Positions 49,494 through 58,959 of a stretch of 64,000 nt of DNA are shown piece after piece. The stretch lies in NCBI GenBank assembly GCA_963840235.1, contig CAWIYC010000004.1:86371-150370 (forward strand), in the 5' to 3' direction. Within the stretch, counting starts at the first letter, position 1. Every line of letters starts with the position of its first letter. The notes under the pieces are model-generated. The model had not been told where the DNA came from, did not search any database, and saw nothing but the letters and a program-made list of their open reading frames with translations. Origin of the DNA: JBBRHQ01 sp963840235. GTDB lineage: Bacteria; Actinomycetota; Thermoleophilia; Solirubrobacterales; 70-9. A program made the translations under genes and the position numbers.

Positions 49494-49541
49494 CCTCATC
49501 TCTCCGACCTCCGTCTCATTCGCGTGACCGGGATCCTAAGC

Positions 49542-50315
49542 TCAGCGGGCGAGTGCGCCGACCGCGCTCCCCTCGAGCAGGACGCGGGCGATCAGGCTGG
49601 GGTCGTCCCAGGTCGGGGTGTGGCCGACCCCCGGCAGCACCAGGTAACGGGCGCCCGGCGGGAACTGCTTCGGCCGCGGTGGCGCGACCAGGCGGTCATG
49701 CTCCGCCCAGGCCAGCGTCACCGGCACCTCGGGGAAGCCGACGGGGTCGAAGACATCGGCGCGCATCTCGTGGTTGGCGGCGTCATAGCCCGGCGCGTCG
49801 ATCCAGCTCAGGACCATCTCCCGGCCCGCCTTGGCCGGAACGTGGTCGGGCCTGGCCACCGTCGTTCTCAGCATCACCCGGCGCCCGCGCCGGGTGCGCA
49901 GGATCAGCGAGAGCAGCGGTCGTAGGCGGACGGCATGGGCATGACTGTCGAAGCTGCGGGGACCGAGTGGCTTGCCCCAGAGGCCGGCGGGCGAGAGTGC
50001 CGTAACCGATGCGGCCCGCTCGGCCCTGGCCATCTCCAGCCCGACCCAGGCGCCGAGGGAGTTGCCGGCGACGTGGGGCCGCCTGACACCCAACTCCTCG
50101 CAGAAGTCGGCGATCACGGCGGCGACGTTGGCGGGAGTCGGAGGGATCCCTTCGGGCAGCGGGGCTGAGCGGCCGAAGCCGGGCATGTCGATCGAGATCA
50201 CCTCTCGCTCCTGCGCCAGGCGGCCGCTGACGGGCTCCCAGATGGCCGCGGTCGCGCCCAGCCCGTGCAGCAGCAACAGCGGCTCCCCCTCCCCGGATCT
50301 GGTGTGCTCGATCAA
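49542..50315 (-). CDS. Alpha/beta hydrolase
   Basis: A 257-residue protein with oxyanion motif LLLLHGLGATAAIW, nucleophile elbow HVAGNSLGAWVGL (Ser near residue 106), Asp in TLAWAEHDRLV and His in LPGVGHTPTW. It is cytoplasmic and has no lid signature that would reveal the substrate. The TTG start at 50315 is 13 nt from the end of the CFA-synthase gene, so it may be the last gene of that operon. Confidence 0.85.
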   Translation of the reverse strand: MIEHTRSGEGEPLLLLHGLGATAAIWEPVSGRLAQEREVISIDMPGFGRSAPLPEGIPPTPANVAAVIADFCEELGVRRPHVAGNSLGAWVGLEMARAERAASVTALSPAGLWGKPLGPRSFDSHAHAVRLRPLLSLILRTRRGRRVMLRTTVARPDHVPAKAGREMVLSWIDAPGYDAANHEMRADVFDPVGFPEVPVTLAWAEHDRLVAPPRPKQFPPGARYLVLPGVGHTPTWDDPSLIARVLLEGSAVGALAR

Positions 50316-50328
50316 GCGAAGCTCTGCG

Positions 50329-51580
50329 CTAGGCGACCTGCAACTGCCGGAAGGCCCCCTCCGAGAGCTCGGTCCCGGCTCCCTCCTGCGGCCACTCGGG
50401 CTTTGCCAGCAGCAGCTGGACGTCGCCGATCCGGCGCTCGCGGAAGCCCGGCCTCCGAGCTAGAGAGGTAGAAGGTCCAGAGCCGCCGGAAGCGCTCGTC
50501 GTAGCCCCTGGTGCGGAGGTCCTCCCAGGCGGCGAGGAAGCGCTCGCGCCAGGCAGCCAGGGTGCGGGGGTAGTGGTCGGTGATGTCCTCCATCCAGACC
50601 GCCCGCATGTCAGACATCCTGGCGACGCAGTCGGCGATCTTTGCGTTCGAGGGCAGGCAGCCGCCGGGGAAGATGTGGGTGTTGGCGAAGCTGCGCGACG
50701 CCTTCTCCGACTCATAGAGGCGATCGTCAATGGTGATCGCCTGCAGCAGCATCAACCCGTCCGGCTCGAGCAGCTCGCTGCAGCGGGCGAAGAAGCGTCG
50801 AAGTACTGCCAGCCGACCGCCTCGATCATCTCGATCGAGACGAGCTTGTCGTAGCGGCCCGCGGAGGTCGCGGTAGTCCTCCATCAGCAGCCTCACCCGG
50901 TCCGTCGAGCCCGGCGGCGCGCACGCGCTCGGCGGCGAGCGCGTGTTGCCGGCGCGAGATCGTCGTCGTCGTCACCCGGCAGCCGTAGCGCGAGGCGGCG
51001 TGGATCGCCAGCCCGCCCCAGCCGGTGCCGATCTCGAGCAGGTGGTCGCCGGGGCCGAGCCGCAGCTGCTCGCAGATGCGGTCGAGCTTCGCCGTCTGCG
51101 CCTCCTCGAGACCGCGTCGGTCTCGTCGGCGAAGTAGGCGCAGGAGTACATCATCCGTGGTCGAGGAAGGCGGCGAAGAGGTCGTTGCCGAGGTCGTAGT
51201 GGGCCGAGATGTTCTCCGCGCGCGCCGCCCGTGGGTGTTCTCGGGGACGAGGCGGCGAAGTCGGTGGATCGCAGCCGCGCGGCCGGGCGCACGGCGCCGC
51301 CGATGCCCTCGAGCTGGCGCAGCTCGCGGGCGCCGATCCGCAGCAGGGAGACGAGGTCGTCGGTCTCCCAGAGCCCGTCCACGTAGCCCTCGCCGAGGCC
51401 GAGGCTGCCGCGGATCGGCCCGCTCCAGGCGGCGGGGTCGTTGACCGTGACCTGCGCGTGGAGGCCGGATCCCGGCCGCCCGTAGGTGCGCATTCGACCG
51501 CCCTCGAGCAGGTCGATGCGCCCCGAGCGGACCCGTCGCAGGGCGGTGCCGACGGCGGTGCGTGAGAGCCGGGCGTTCAC
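50329..51580 (-). pseudogene. Cyclopropane-fatty-acyl-phospholipid synthase with multiple frame changes
   Basis: Segments of a CFA/mycolic-acid methyltransferase follow each other in order but in different frames: GPIRGSLGLGEGYVDGLWET, then MMYSCAYFADETD, the SAM-binding region around 51050, then AITIDDRLYESEKASRSFAN, TLAAWRERFLAAWEDLRTRG and LLLAKPEWPQEG. The full span of 1,252 bp would encode about 417 residues, the normal length. At least five shifts occur between 51240 and 50470. GTG 51580 overlaps the DUF1365 stop. As written it cannot make a full enzyme. Confidence 0.75.
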
Positions 51581-52428
51581 GGCGAGAGGAACCCCTGTGG
51601 GCGCCTCCCCTCGGGGTGGGGGAAGTAGCGGGCGCCTTTGAGCTTCATTCGCAAGGTCTGAGCGTAGATCCTTCCGACCACTTGCAGCGACATCGACGGG
51701 ATAGCGGGCGAGCATTCCCGAAAGGTTCCGCACGATTGAGCTCGCGGCGCCGGAGAGAGAGCGTCGCGTCGAAGGAAGGCGCGCTCGCCTCCTCCGCTTC
51801 GCGTCCGGTGGCAGGCGCCGCTCGCGTCCTCCGCTCGCATCGGGGGTGCTCGGAGTTGGTGGTCGGGTGAGACTCGATGTGGACCTGGAGGCGCTCGCCC
51901 GGCTCGGTGGCGCTGAAGCGGTAGCTCTGGTCCATCCCCATCAGAGGCGAGACGTGGATCTGCTTGGCGAAGCCGCCGTGCAGGACCCGGCCACGACGGT
52001 GGCCGCGATCAAGGACGTAGGGGTGGCGCTCGCCCCAGGGGATGTTGTTGACGTCGGCGACGACCGACTCGACCCGCTCGCCGGCGGGGTCGAAGCAGTA
52101 GTAGAAGCAGACCGGGTTGAAGACGTGGCCGAAGTAGCGCAGGTTGGCGAGCAGTCGCACCGGACCGGTGGGGCGCCGCCCGGTGGAGCGCTCGACCGCG
52201 TCGCGGGCAGCACTCGGCGAGCGGGCGCTCGGGGTCACCCATGTAGTCCGAGCGGCGGAAGCGCGCCGGCGCGGGACGGCGTGCCGAGAACAGCGGATAG
52301 GGGTCGAGCAGCTCCGGCAGCCGGTCAAGCTCGAGGTACATCAGGAACAGGCGGTAGCTGAACTCGTGCCCGACCGGCGCGAAGCGCCGGTGGCGCACCC
52401 AACCCTCATAGATCGCGGAGGGGCTCAT
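51577..52428 (-). pseudogene. DUF1365 protein with frame changes
   Basis: The start MSPSAIYEGWVRHRRFAPVG and SYRLFLMYLELDRLPELLD is typical of DUF1365. The frame then changes near 52225, continuing with LLANLRYFGHVFNPVCFYYC and HVSPLMGMDQSYRFSATEPG, and again near 51730 before the end MKLKGARYFPHPEGRRP. DUF1365 proteins accompany CFA synthase and an FAD oxidoreductase in many bacteria. The ATG overlaps the FAD gene stop (ATGA), and the stop overlaps the CFA GTG. Confidence 0.72.
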
Positions 52429-53733
52429 GCGGCGAGTCCGGCGGGCTCTTGCGGAGCGGCCGGCAGCCCGAACGGGATCGGGGCAGGGGGCATCGACGCC
52501 ACCAGGGAGTCGCAGGCGCGCAGGGCGCTGACGACGCCGTCCTCGTGGAACCCCCAGCCCCAGTAGGCGCCGCAGTAGTGGGTCCGGTTGCGGCCGTTGA
52601 TCTCGGCGTGGCGCCGCTGGGCGGCGACGCCCTCCGCGGGTGAAGACGGGGTGGTCGTAGGCAACCTGCGGATCACCTTCTCAGGGTCGATCGCGTCGGC
52701 TGCGGTTCAGCGTCACCAGGAACTCTCGGTCGGCCTCGAGGCGCTGCAGGTTGTTCATCCAGTAGGTCACGGTGGTTCCCACCGCCGGCTCGGGGTCAGG
52801 TGGAAGTTCCAGCTCGCCCAGGCCCGCCGCCGGCGCGGCATCAGCGAGGTGTCGGTGTGGAGGACGGCCTCGTTTCGCTGGTAGGGGATCGCCCCGAGGA
52901 TCTCCCGCTCGGCCCCGCTGGGGTCGGCGAGCATCGCGCAGCGCCTGGTCGGAGTGGGTCGCGATCACGACCTCGTCGAAGTCCTCGGTCTCGCAGCCGT
53001 CTGCGGCGACGAGCACCCGGTCCGGCAGGCGCTCGATCCGCCGCACCGGCGCCGACAGCCGCAGCCGCTCGCGCCAGGGGGCGGCGATCGCCTCGACGTA
53101 GCGCTGCGAGCCGCCGCGAACAGTGCGCCACCGCGGGCGCCCGCGCAGCGAGTACATGCCGTGGTTGTCGAAGAACTCGGCCATGAAGCTGGCCGGGAAG
53201 CTCCACATCTGCTCCGGGTCGGCCGACCAGACCGCGGAGGCCTGGGGGACGATCAGGCGCTCGACGAAGTGGCGCGAGTAGCCGCTCTGCTCGAGCCACT
53301 GGCCGAGCGAGGGGCGCCGACCCGTTGAGCCCGATCAGCCCCCGCGCCTCGCGGTTGAAGCGGCAGCAAGTCGCGCAGCATCCGCAGGAATGGGGGGCTG
53401 AGCAGATGCGCCGGTCGCGCGAACAGGCCCGAGGGCGTCCCGGCGTACTCGAAGCGGCCCTCGCCGTCGGCGACCGAGAAGCTCATGTGCGAGGGCTGGC
53501 TGTCGACGCCGAACTTCTCCAGCAGCCGCTTCGAAGTTCGGGTAGTTGCGGTCGTTGAAGACGATGAAGCCCGTGTCGATGTCATTGGCGCCGGCTTCGG
53601 TCTCAACCCGAACGGTGTCGGTGTGACCCCCGGCGCAGTCGCCCGCCTCGTAGACGGTGATCTCGTGGTCGGGGTGCAGCAGGTGCGCCGCGACCAGCCC
53701 CGAGATGCCCGTTCCGATAACTGCGATTCTCAT
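52425..53733 (-). pseudogene. FAD-dependent amine-oxidase-like protein (COG2907) with multiple frame changes
   Basis: The N-terminus MRIAVIGTGISGLVAAHLLH has the FAD-binding GxGxxG, followed by DIDTGFIVFNDRNYPNF. The sequence then passes through other frames: FGVDSQPSHMSFSVADGEGR, SFPASFMAEFFDNHGMYSLR, then TTVTYWMNNLQRLEADREFL and NRTHYCGAYWGWGFHEDGVV. Several breaks (near 53534 and 53361) are explained by one extra base. The span of 1,309 bp (3n+1) fits the normal 435 residues. It heads the operon with DUF1365 and CFA synthase. Confidence 0.75.
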
Positions 53734-53782
53734 CGTGCGCCTACTACGCACCGCAGCGCCGATTGGTTGTGTCGGGAAACGG

Positions 53783-53788
53783 GATACT
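53783..53788 (+). promoter_or_regulatory. Candidate -10 element (GATACT) near a leaderless start
   Basis: GATACT ends 6 nt before GTG 53795. The same hexamer is used before the EEP gene and the NTF2 genes. Confidence 0.4.
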
Positions 53789-53794
53789 GGTCGC

Positions 53795-55384
53795 GTGAAT
53801 GTCGCCGAGGAGTTGGGAAGGGTCGGTCTGCCCGCGCCCGTGAGCGAGCTCGCGGGCCGCGATTGGGACGCGATCGTCGTCGGCGGTGGCCACAACGGGC
53901 TGACCACGGCCGCCTATCTCGCCCGCGCCGGGCGCTCGGTCCTGGTCCTGGAGCGGCGCCAGCAGCTGGGGGGCGCATGCACCCTCGAGCGCCCGTTCTC
54001 CGACCAGCGCTACGTCGTCAGCCCCTGCGCCTACGTCGTCGGCCTCCTCGACGAGCTGGTGATCTCCGAGCTGGGGCTGGCCGCCCACGGCTACCGGGTC
54101 TTCGCCGCCGAGCCCAACTCCTGGGTTCCGCTGCCCGACGGCAGCTCCTACGCCAGCTTCCTCGACCCCCGCGACACCGCCACCCACCTGCGCCGCAACG
54201 GGTTCTCCGAGAGCGATATCGAGGGCAGGGCCGCCTACGAGGGGGCCTTCGAGCGCTGCCGGACGGCGCTCCGCCACGGCCCCGCAGGCGACACCTGGGT
54301 CGGGTCCTCGCCCTCGCGTGAGCGGATCGAGGAGATTCTCGGCAACGACCCCGAGCTGGTCTCGATCGTCTTCGAGGAGTCGATCGCAGAGACGATCGGC
54401 CGCTACATGGAGGACGAGCGCCTCCATCACGCCCTCTTCGGGCAGGGGGTCACCGGCGCCTTCGCCGGGCCCCGTGATCCCGGCACCGCCTCGGTCAAGC
54501 TGATGCACCACCAGGGCGATTTGCTCGGGCACGGCTCCTTCTGGGGCTACGTCGAGGGGGGCATGGGGCGGGTCTCGTTTGCGATCGCCCAGGTCGCGCT
54601 CGAAGCCGGCGCCAGCCTCGCTTGCGGCGTTCCGGTCGGCGAGATCCTACCCGGCGAGGGAGTGCGGCTGGAGAGCGGCGAGCTGATCCGCTCGCGGGTG
54701 GTCGTCTCCAACGCCGAGCCCAAGCGGACCCTGTCACTGATCGCCGACGAGTCGGTGCCGGCGGCGATGGCCGAGCGGGTGGGGAAGTGGAAGACGCGCT
54801 CGGCTGCGGTCAAGCTCAACGCCGCCCTCGGCAGGATCCCGGGCTTCACCGCCGCCACCGAGGGGATAGCGCCCGAACGCTCGATGGTGACCATCACCCC
54901 CGGCCTCGACGCCTGTCAGGAGGCATTCCAGGCGTGCAGGCGGGGGGAGCCCGCGATCGGCTTCGCCGAGCTCTACTTCCAGACCGGCTATGACCCGGGA
55001 GTGGCGCCGGAGGGCAAGCACGTGATGAGCGTCTTCGCCCACTACGCGCCATATCAGCCGGCCGAGGGCGACTGGGAGTCTCGGCGCGACGAGGTCGGCG
55101 GGATGATCCTCGACGCGATCGCCGCCTACGCCCCCGACGTTCGCGAGTGCGTCGAGGAGTTCGAGGTCCTCGGTCCGGCCGACATCGAGGAGCGGATCGG
55201 GCTCACCGGCGGCAACATCTTCCAGGGCGAGACGATGCCCGACCAGATGTGGGACCGGCGCTTCGACCACCGCACCGGTATCCCCGGCCTCTACTTCTGC
55301 GGCGCCGCCACTCACCCCGCCGGATCGGTGATCGCGCTCAACGGCCGCAGCGCGGCGATGGCGGTGCTCGAGGATCTCGGTTAG
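53795..55384 (+). CDS. FAD-dependent oxidoreductase, phytoene-desaturase/PYROXD2-like
   Basis: A 529-residue protein. The dinucleotide fold WDAIVVGGGHNGLTTAAYLA lies near residue 24, followed by SVLVLERRQQLGGACT. The C-terminus LYFCGAATHPAGSVIALNGR binds FAD as in CrtI/PYROXD2 proteins. SFWGYVEGGMGRVSFAIAQV is characteristic of the PYROXD2 group. The substrate is not known, and there are no carotenoid genes nearby. GTG 53795 is divergent from the broken FAD/DUF1365/CFA operon. Confidence 0.85.
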   Translation: MNVAEELGRVGLPAPVSELAGRDWDAIVVGGGHNGLTTAAYLARAGRSVLVLERRQQLGGACTLERPFSDQRYVVSPCAYVVGLLDELVISELGLAAHGYRVFAAEPNSWVPLPDGSSYASFLDPRDTATHLRRNGFSESDIEGRAAYEGAFERCRTALRHGPAGDTWVGSSPSRERIEEILGNDPELVSIVFEESIAETIGRYMEDERLHHALFGQGVTGAFAGPRDPGTASVKLMHHQGDLLGHGSFWGYVEGGMGRVSFAIAQVALEAGASLACGVPVGEILPGEGVRLESGELIRSRVVVSNAEPKRTLSLIADESVPAAMAERVGKWKTRSAAVKLNAALGRIPGFTAATEGIAPERSMVTITPGLDACQEAFQACRRGEPAIGFAELYFQTGYDPGVAPEGKHVMSVFAHYAPYQPAEGDWESRRDEVGGMILDAIAAYAPDVRECVEEFEVLGPADIEERIGLTGGNIFQGETMPDQMWDRRFDHRTGIPGLYFCGAATHPAGSVIALNGRSAAMAVLEDLG

Positions 55385-55395
55385 GGTCGGCCGCG

Positions 55396-56328
55396 ATGGG
55401 AGTGCCGACCGAGCCGACCGAGCTTGACCAGGAGATCGTCGACGCGATCACGGCCGTCTACGGCCACCATCCGCGGACCCGGGCCCTGCACGCGAAGGGG
55501 ACCTACTGCGAGGCGACCTTCACCGCCACCCCCGAGGTCGTCGCGCTGTCCACAGCGCCGCACCTTCAGGGCGAACCCATGTCGGCGCTGGTCCGCTTCT
55601 CCACCGCCAGCGGCGATCCTGGGGTCCACGACGGCGCCCGCGAAGGGCGCGGCATCGCGGTCAAGTTCCGGCTCCCCGATGGCGGCTCGACCGACCTCCT
55701 CTGCGTCACCTCTCCGACCTTCCTCGCCCGCACCCCGGAGGACTTCCTCGAAGTGATGAAGGCGCGAGCGCCGGACCCCGAGACCGGCGCCCCCGACATG
55801 GAGAAGGTCGGCGCCTATCTTGGCGCCCACCCGGAGGCGATGCCGGCGGTCCAGGCCAACCTCGGGACCGAGCCCCCGGCCAGCTTCGCCCAACTCGCCT
55901 ACAACTCGCTGCACGCGTTCCGGTTGATCGACTCCGAGGGCAACGGGCGTTGGGTGCGCTACCGCTGGGAGCCGGAGGCGGGGGAGGCGAGGATCCCCGA
56001 CGAGGAGGCCAAGTCGCGCCCCGCCGACTACCTGCGCTCGGATTTGGCAGAGCGCTTCGCCTCCGGCCCGGTCACCTTCCGGCTGATCCTCACCCTGGGC
56101 GAGGAGGGCGACCCGACCACCGACCCGACCGAGCCCTGGCCCGAAGACCGCGAGCGGCTGCTCGCGGGCACCCTCGAGCTGACCGCGGTCGCCGAGGATC
56201 CCGAGAGCGACGGCTCGATCGTCGTCTTCGACCCGGCCAACGTCGTCGACGGAATCGAGCTTCCCGAGGATCCGATCCTCTTCGCCCGCTCGCGGGCCTA
56301 CACGATCTCGGCCGCCCGTCGGGCCTGA
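55396..56328 (+). CDS. Small catalase-family heme protein
   Basis: A 310-residue protein, much shorter than typical monofunctional catalases (about 480). TRALHAKGTYCEATFTAT contains the distal His, ALVRFSTASGDPGVHDGARE with RGIAVKF follows, and the proximal heme ligand lies in LFARSRAYTISAARR (R-x3-Y). This is the minimal-catalase (KatA-like/SrpA-type) plan, whose members act as peroxidases or catalases. It starts 12 nt after the PYROXD2-like gene, and a TAGGGT hexamer overlaps that gene's stop. Confidence 0.85.
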   Translation: MGVPTEPTELDQEIVDAITAVYGHHPRTRALHAKGTYCEATFTATPEVVALSTAPHLQGEPMSALVRFSTASGDPGVHDGAREGRGIAVKFRLPDGGSTDLLCVTSPTFLARTPEDFLEVMKARAPDPETGAPDMEKVGAYLGAHPEAMPAVQANLGTEPPASFAQLAYNSLHAFRLIDSEGNGRWVRYRWEPEAGEARIPDEEAKSRPADYLRSDLAERFASGPVTFRLILTLGEEGDPTTDPTEPWPEDRERLLAGTLELTAVAEDPESDGSIVVFDPANVVDGIELPEDPILFARSRAYTISAARRA

Positions 56329-56360
56329 ACCCCGCCTCCAGTCACCCCCTGACGAGGCTG

Positions 56361-56403
56361 CAATAACTCACCGTATAGGTGTTTCATCGCACTCTCGGCG
56401 ACG
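56361..56403. promoter_or_regulatory. Conserved palindromic element between convergent genes, copy 2
   Basis: CACC-GTATA-GGTG (56369-56381) followed by CACTCTCG (56390-56397) aligns without gaps to the element at 3931-3973. Both sit between converging genes, here the catalase and the polysaccharide deacetylase. Confidence 0.45.
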
Positions 56404-56407
56404 GGGC

Positions 56408-57583
56408 TCAGCCGTAGGGGCGGTAGACGAGCTCGTTGCCGAGCAGTTCGCTGACGGTCTTGAAGCGATAGCCGCGGGCCCGCAGGGTGTCGATGACAGA
56501 CGGCAGCGCCGCCAGGGTCTGGCTGCGGTTGCCCCCGCCGTCGTGCATGAGGATGATCGAGCCCGGGCGCGTGGTGGAGGCGATGCGGCTGTAGATGGCG
56601 CCGCTGCCCGGTGTCGCCCAGTCGGTCGGGTCGACGTCCCAGTTGATCGTCTTCATCCCGGCCCGCCCGGCGGCCGAGACGACGCTGGAGTTGACGGCGC
56701 CGTAGGGGGGTCTGAACAGGCATGGCTTGAAGTGCGTCAGCCGCTTGATCCGGGCGCTGGTAGCCGCCAGGTCGGCGTAGCCCGGATAGGCGGAGTGGTG
56801 CATCGTGTGGTTGCCGATCTCGTTGCCCTCGGCGAGGATCCGTCGCATCAGGTGGGCGTCGCCGGAGACCTCCTGGCCGAGCTCGAAGAAGGTCCCGTTG
56901 ACGTGCTTTCGCCTCAGCACCCGGAGGAAGTCCGGCGTGTAGCTGCTGGGCCCGTCATCGAAGGTGAGGGCGACGACCTTTCGCCCCTGGGGACCGTGGG
57001 TGACGAGGCCCGGGCTGCCGCCGGTGCAGCCGACGGCGCGCACCGGTCGCAGGCGGAAGACGCCGACCCGCCCGGAGGGGAAGCGGTCCACGCAGGGGTT
57101 GGTGTCGGAGCAGACGTGGACGCCCTCCATCGCCCTCCAGGCGTAGCGCCGCGGGGTCAGGCCGGCGTCGCCCGGGAGCAGGGTTACGACCAGCTTGCGG
57201 GCGCTCGGCCGCTTCACCTGCGCCGCCAGCGTGTCGGTGCCGATCACCCTTCCCCCGCCGCTGAGCCTGCTGAGCCCGACCCGGTGGTGGTTCCTGGCGG
57301 CGCCACCGAGGCAGATCCGCTTCTGGTGGTGGCCGCTGGGGCGCCACAGCGCCATGCAGAGGTAGCGCACCTTCGGCCTGGAGAAGTCGGGGAAGCGCCG
57401 CAGCTTCCTCAGCGCCACCGGGGAGGCCGTGCGGAAGCTGAGGACGAGGCTGCGGCCGGCCTGCGAGATGCCGGCGTGGCGGACGTCGCCGCCCCCCGAG
57501 GCCAGCGCCGCGGGCGCCGAAACCACGCCTGCACAGGCGAGGGCAAGTGCGCAAATGCAAAGGATCTTGCGTGGGTGTCGCAT
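56408..57583 (-). CDS. Secreted polysaccharide deacetylase (NodB homology)
   Basis: A 391-residue protein with a signal peptide (ILCICALALACAGVVSAPAA). Residues 40-190 form a beta-rich region of unknown type with four Cys. The NodB domain follows: VVALTFDDGPSSYT (catalytic Asp and zinc Asp, near residue 218), IGNHTMHHS (zinc His pair), CLFRPPYGAVN and IILMHDGGG. It removes acetyl groups from cell-wall sugars, probably peptidoglycan or a surface glycan. ATG 57583 has AGGA upstream. It is divergent from the peptidoglycan-binding gene. Confidence 0.88.
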   Translation of the reverse strand: MRHPRKILCICALALACAGVVSAPAALASGGGDVRHAGISQAGRSLVLSFRTASPVALRKLRRFPDFSRPKVRYLCMALWRPSGHHQKRICLGGAARNHHRVGLSRLSGGGRVIGTDTLAAQVKRPSARKLVVTLLPGDAGLTPRRYAWRAMEGVHVCSDTNPCVDRFPSGRVGVFRLRPVRAVGCTGGSPGLVTHGPQGRKVVALTFDDGPSSYTPDFLRVLRRKHVNGTFFELGQEVSGDAHLMRRILAEGNEIGNHTMHHSAYPGYADLAATSARIKRLTHFKPCLFRPPYGAVNSSVVSAAGRAGMKTINWDVDPTDWATPGSGAIYSRIASTTRPGSIILMHDGGGNRSQTLAALPSVIDTLRARGYRFKTVSELLGNELVYRPYG

Positions 57584-57698
57584 CGAGGTCCTGCCGCCGA
57601 GGGAGATCTGTGGGCATACTAGGGGCAGGCACGGGTGGACGGCGGCGAGGCTCGGCTCGGATCCGCCACCGCAGCCCAGTTGCCCTGACCGTGTTGTG

Positions 57699-58959
57699 AT
57701 GAGCGTGATGCCGACCACACCCGCGGCAGCGCCCGAGCGCTGGCGAACGCTCGCGATCGCCCTGATCGCGGCGGCGGTCCTGGTTGGGTTGGCGCGGGCA
57801 CCGCAGGAGGCGGGAGCGGCCAGCGGCGGCGCCGGCACTGGCGGCACCGGCAACACCCCCGGCGCCGGCAAGACCGCCCTCGACCGTCAGGGGATGTGGA
57901 TCTGGTACGTCGACCGCTCCCACGGCGGCAACCTCTCGAAGATCATCGCCAGGGCGCGTCGCTCGGATATCGGCACCCTCTACATCAAGTCGGGCGACAG
58001 CAACGACAGCTGGAGCCAGTTCAGCGGATACCTGGTGGATCGCCTGCACCGCGGCCGGCCTCGACGTCTGCGCCTGGCAGTTCGTCTACGGCAACCACCC
58101 ACTCGGCGAGGCCAAGGTTGGCGCCGCCTCGGTCCGCAAGGGCGCCGACTGCCTGGTGATCGACGCCGAGGGCCAGTACGAGGGCAAGTACGCCTCCGCC
58201 GACCGCTACATCCGGGCCCTGCGCCGGCGCATCGGCGCCGCCTATCCGCTCTCGCTCGCGGCCTTTCCCTACGTCGACTACCACCCGGCCTTCCCCTACT
58301 CGGTCTTCCTCGGGCCGGGGGCCGCCCAGTACAGCCAGCCGCAGATGTACTGGAACGCGATCGGGACCTCGGTCCGCGGGGTCTTCGAGCACACCTACTT
58401 CTACAACCGCGTCTTCGACCGTCCCATCTACCCGCTCGGTCAGACCTACGAGGGGGTGAGCCCGAAGGCGCTGAAGCGCTTCCGCCGCTACGCGCTCACC
58501 TACGGCGACGGCCCTCCGAGCTGGTGGGACTGGCAGGAGACGAACGCCAGGCAGTGGAAGGCTCTGGGCGCGGCGACGGCGGGGCGCGTGGTCGGCTACA
58601 AGCCGGTCACCGGGCTTCCCGTCCTGCGACGTGGCAGCCGCGGCGACATGGTCGTCTGGGCGCAGCAGCACCTGGTCGGCTCCGGCGCGAAGAAACTGCC
58701 GGTGACCGGGATCTTCGGCCGCAGGACCTACGTAGCGCTGCGGGGGTTCCAGAGCAAGCGAGGGATGCGCGCCGACGGCGTCCTCGGCTCGCGCTCCTGG
58801 CGGGCCCTTCTGCGGGTGAAGCCGGTCCGGGTCCACTGGGCCGCGAGGAAGGGGCGCAGCGCGCGGCTCGCCTCTGCTTCGGATCCCGGGTCCGCCGCCC
58901 CGCTCTCGGCCTCGTTGCCGGCGAAGCGCAACGAGATCGATCCGGGCCCGCGGCCGTGA
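57699..58959 (+). pseudogene. Secreted TIM-barrel protein with C-terminal peptidoglycan-binding domain, one frameshift
   Basis: The first frame gives a signal (ALIAAAVLVGLARAPQEAGA) and GMWIWYVDRSHGGNLSKIIA up to SGYLVDRLH; the second continues AAGLDVCAWQFVYGNHPLGE through a glycoside-hydrolase-like barrel (DCLVIDAEGQYEGKYASADR, QPQMYWNAIG) and a PG-binding-1 domain (VLRRGSRGDMVVWAQQHL, ADGVLGSRSWRALL). One extra C near 58050 (CTGCAC-C-GCGGCC) explains the change; the span of 1,261 bp is 3n+1. The last stop overlaps the next GTG. Confidence 0.72.
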
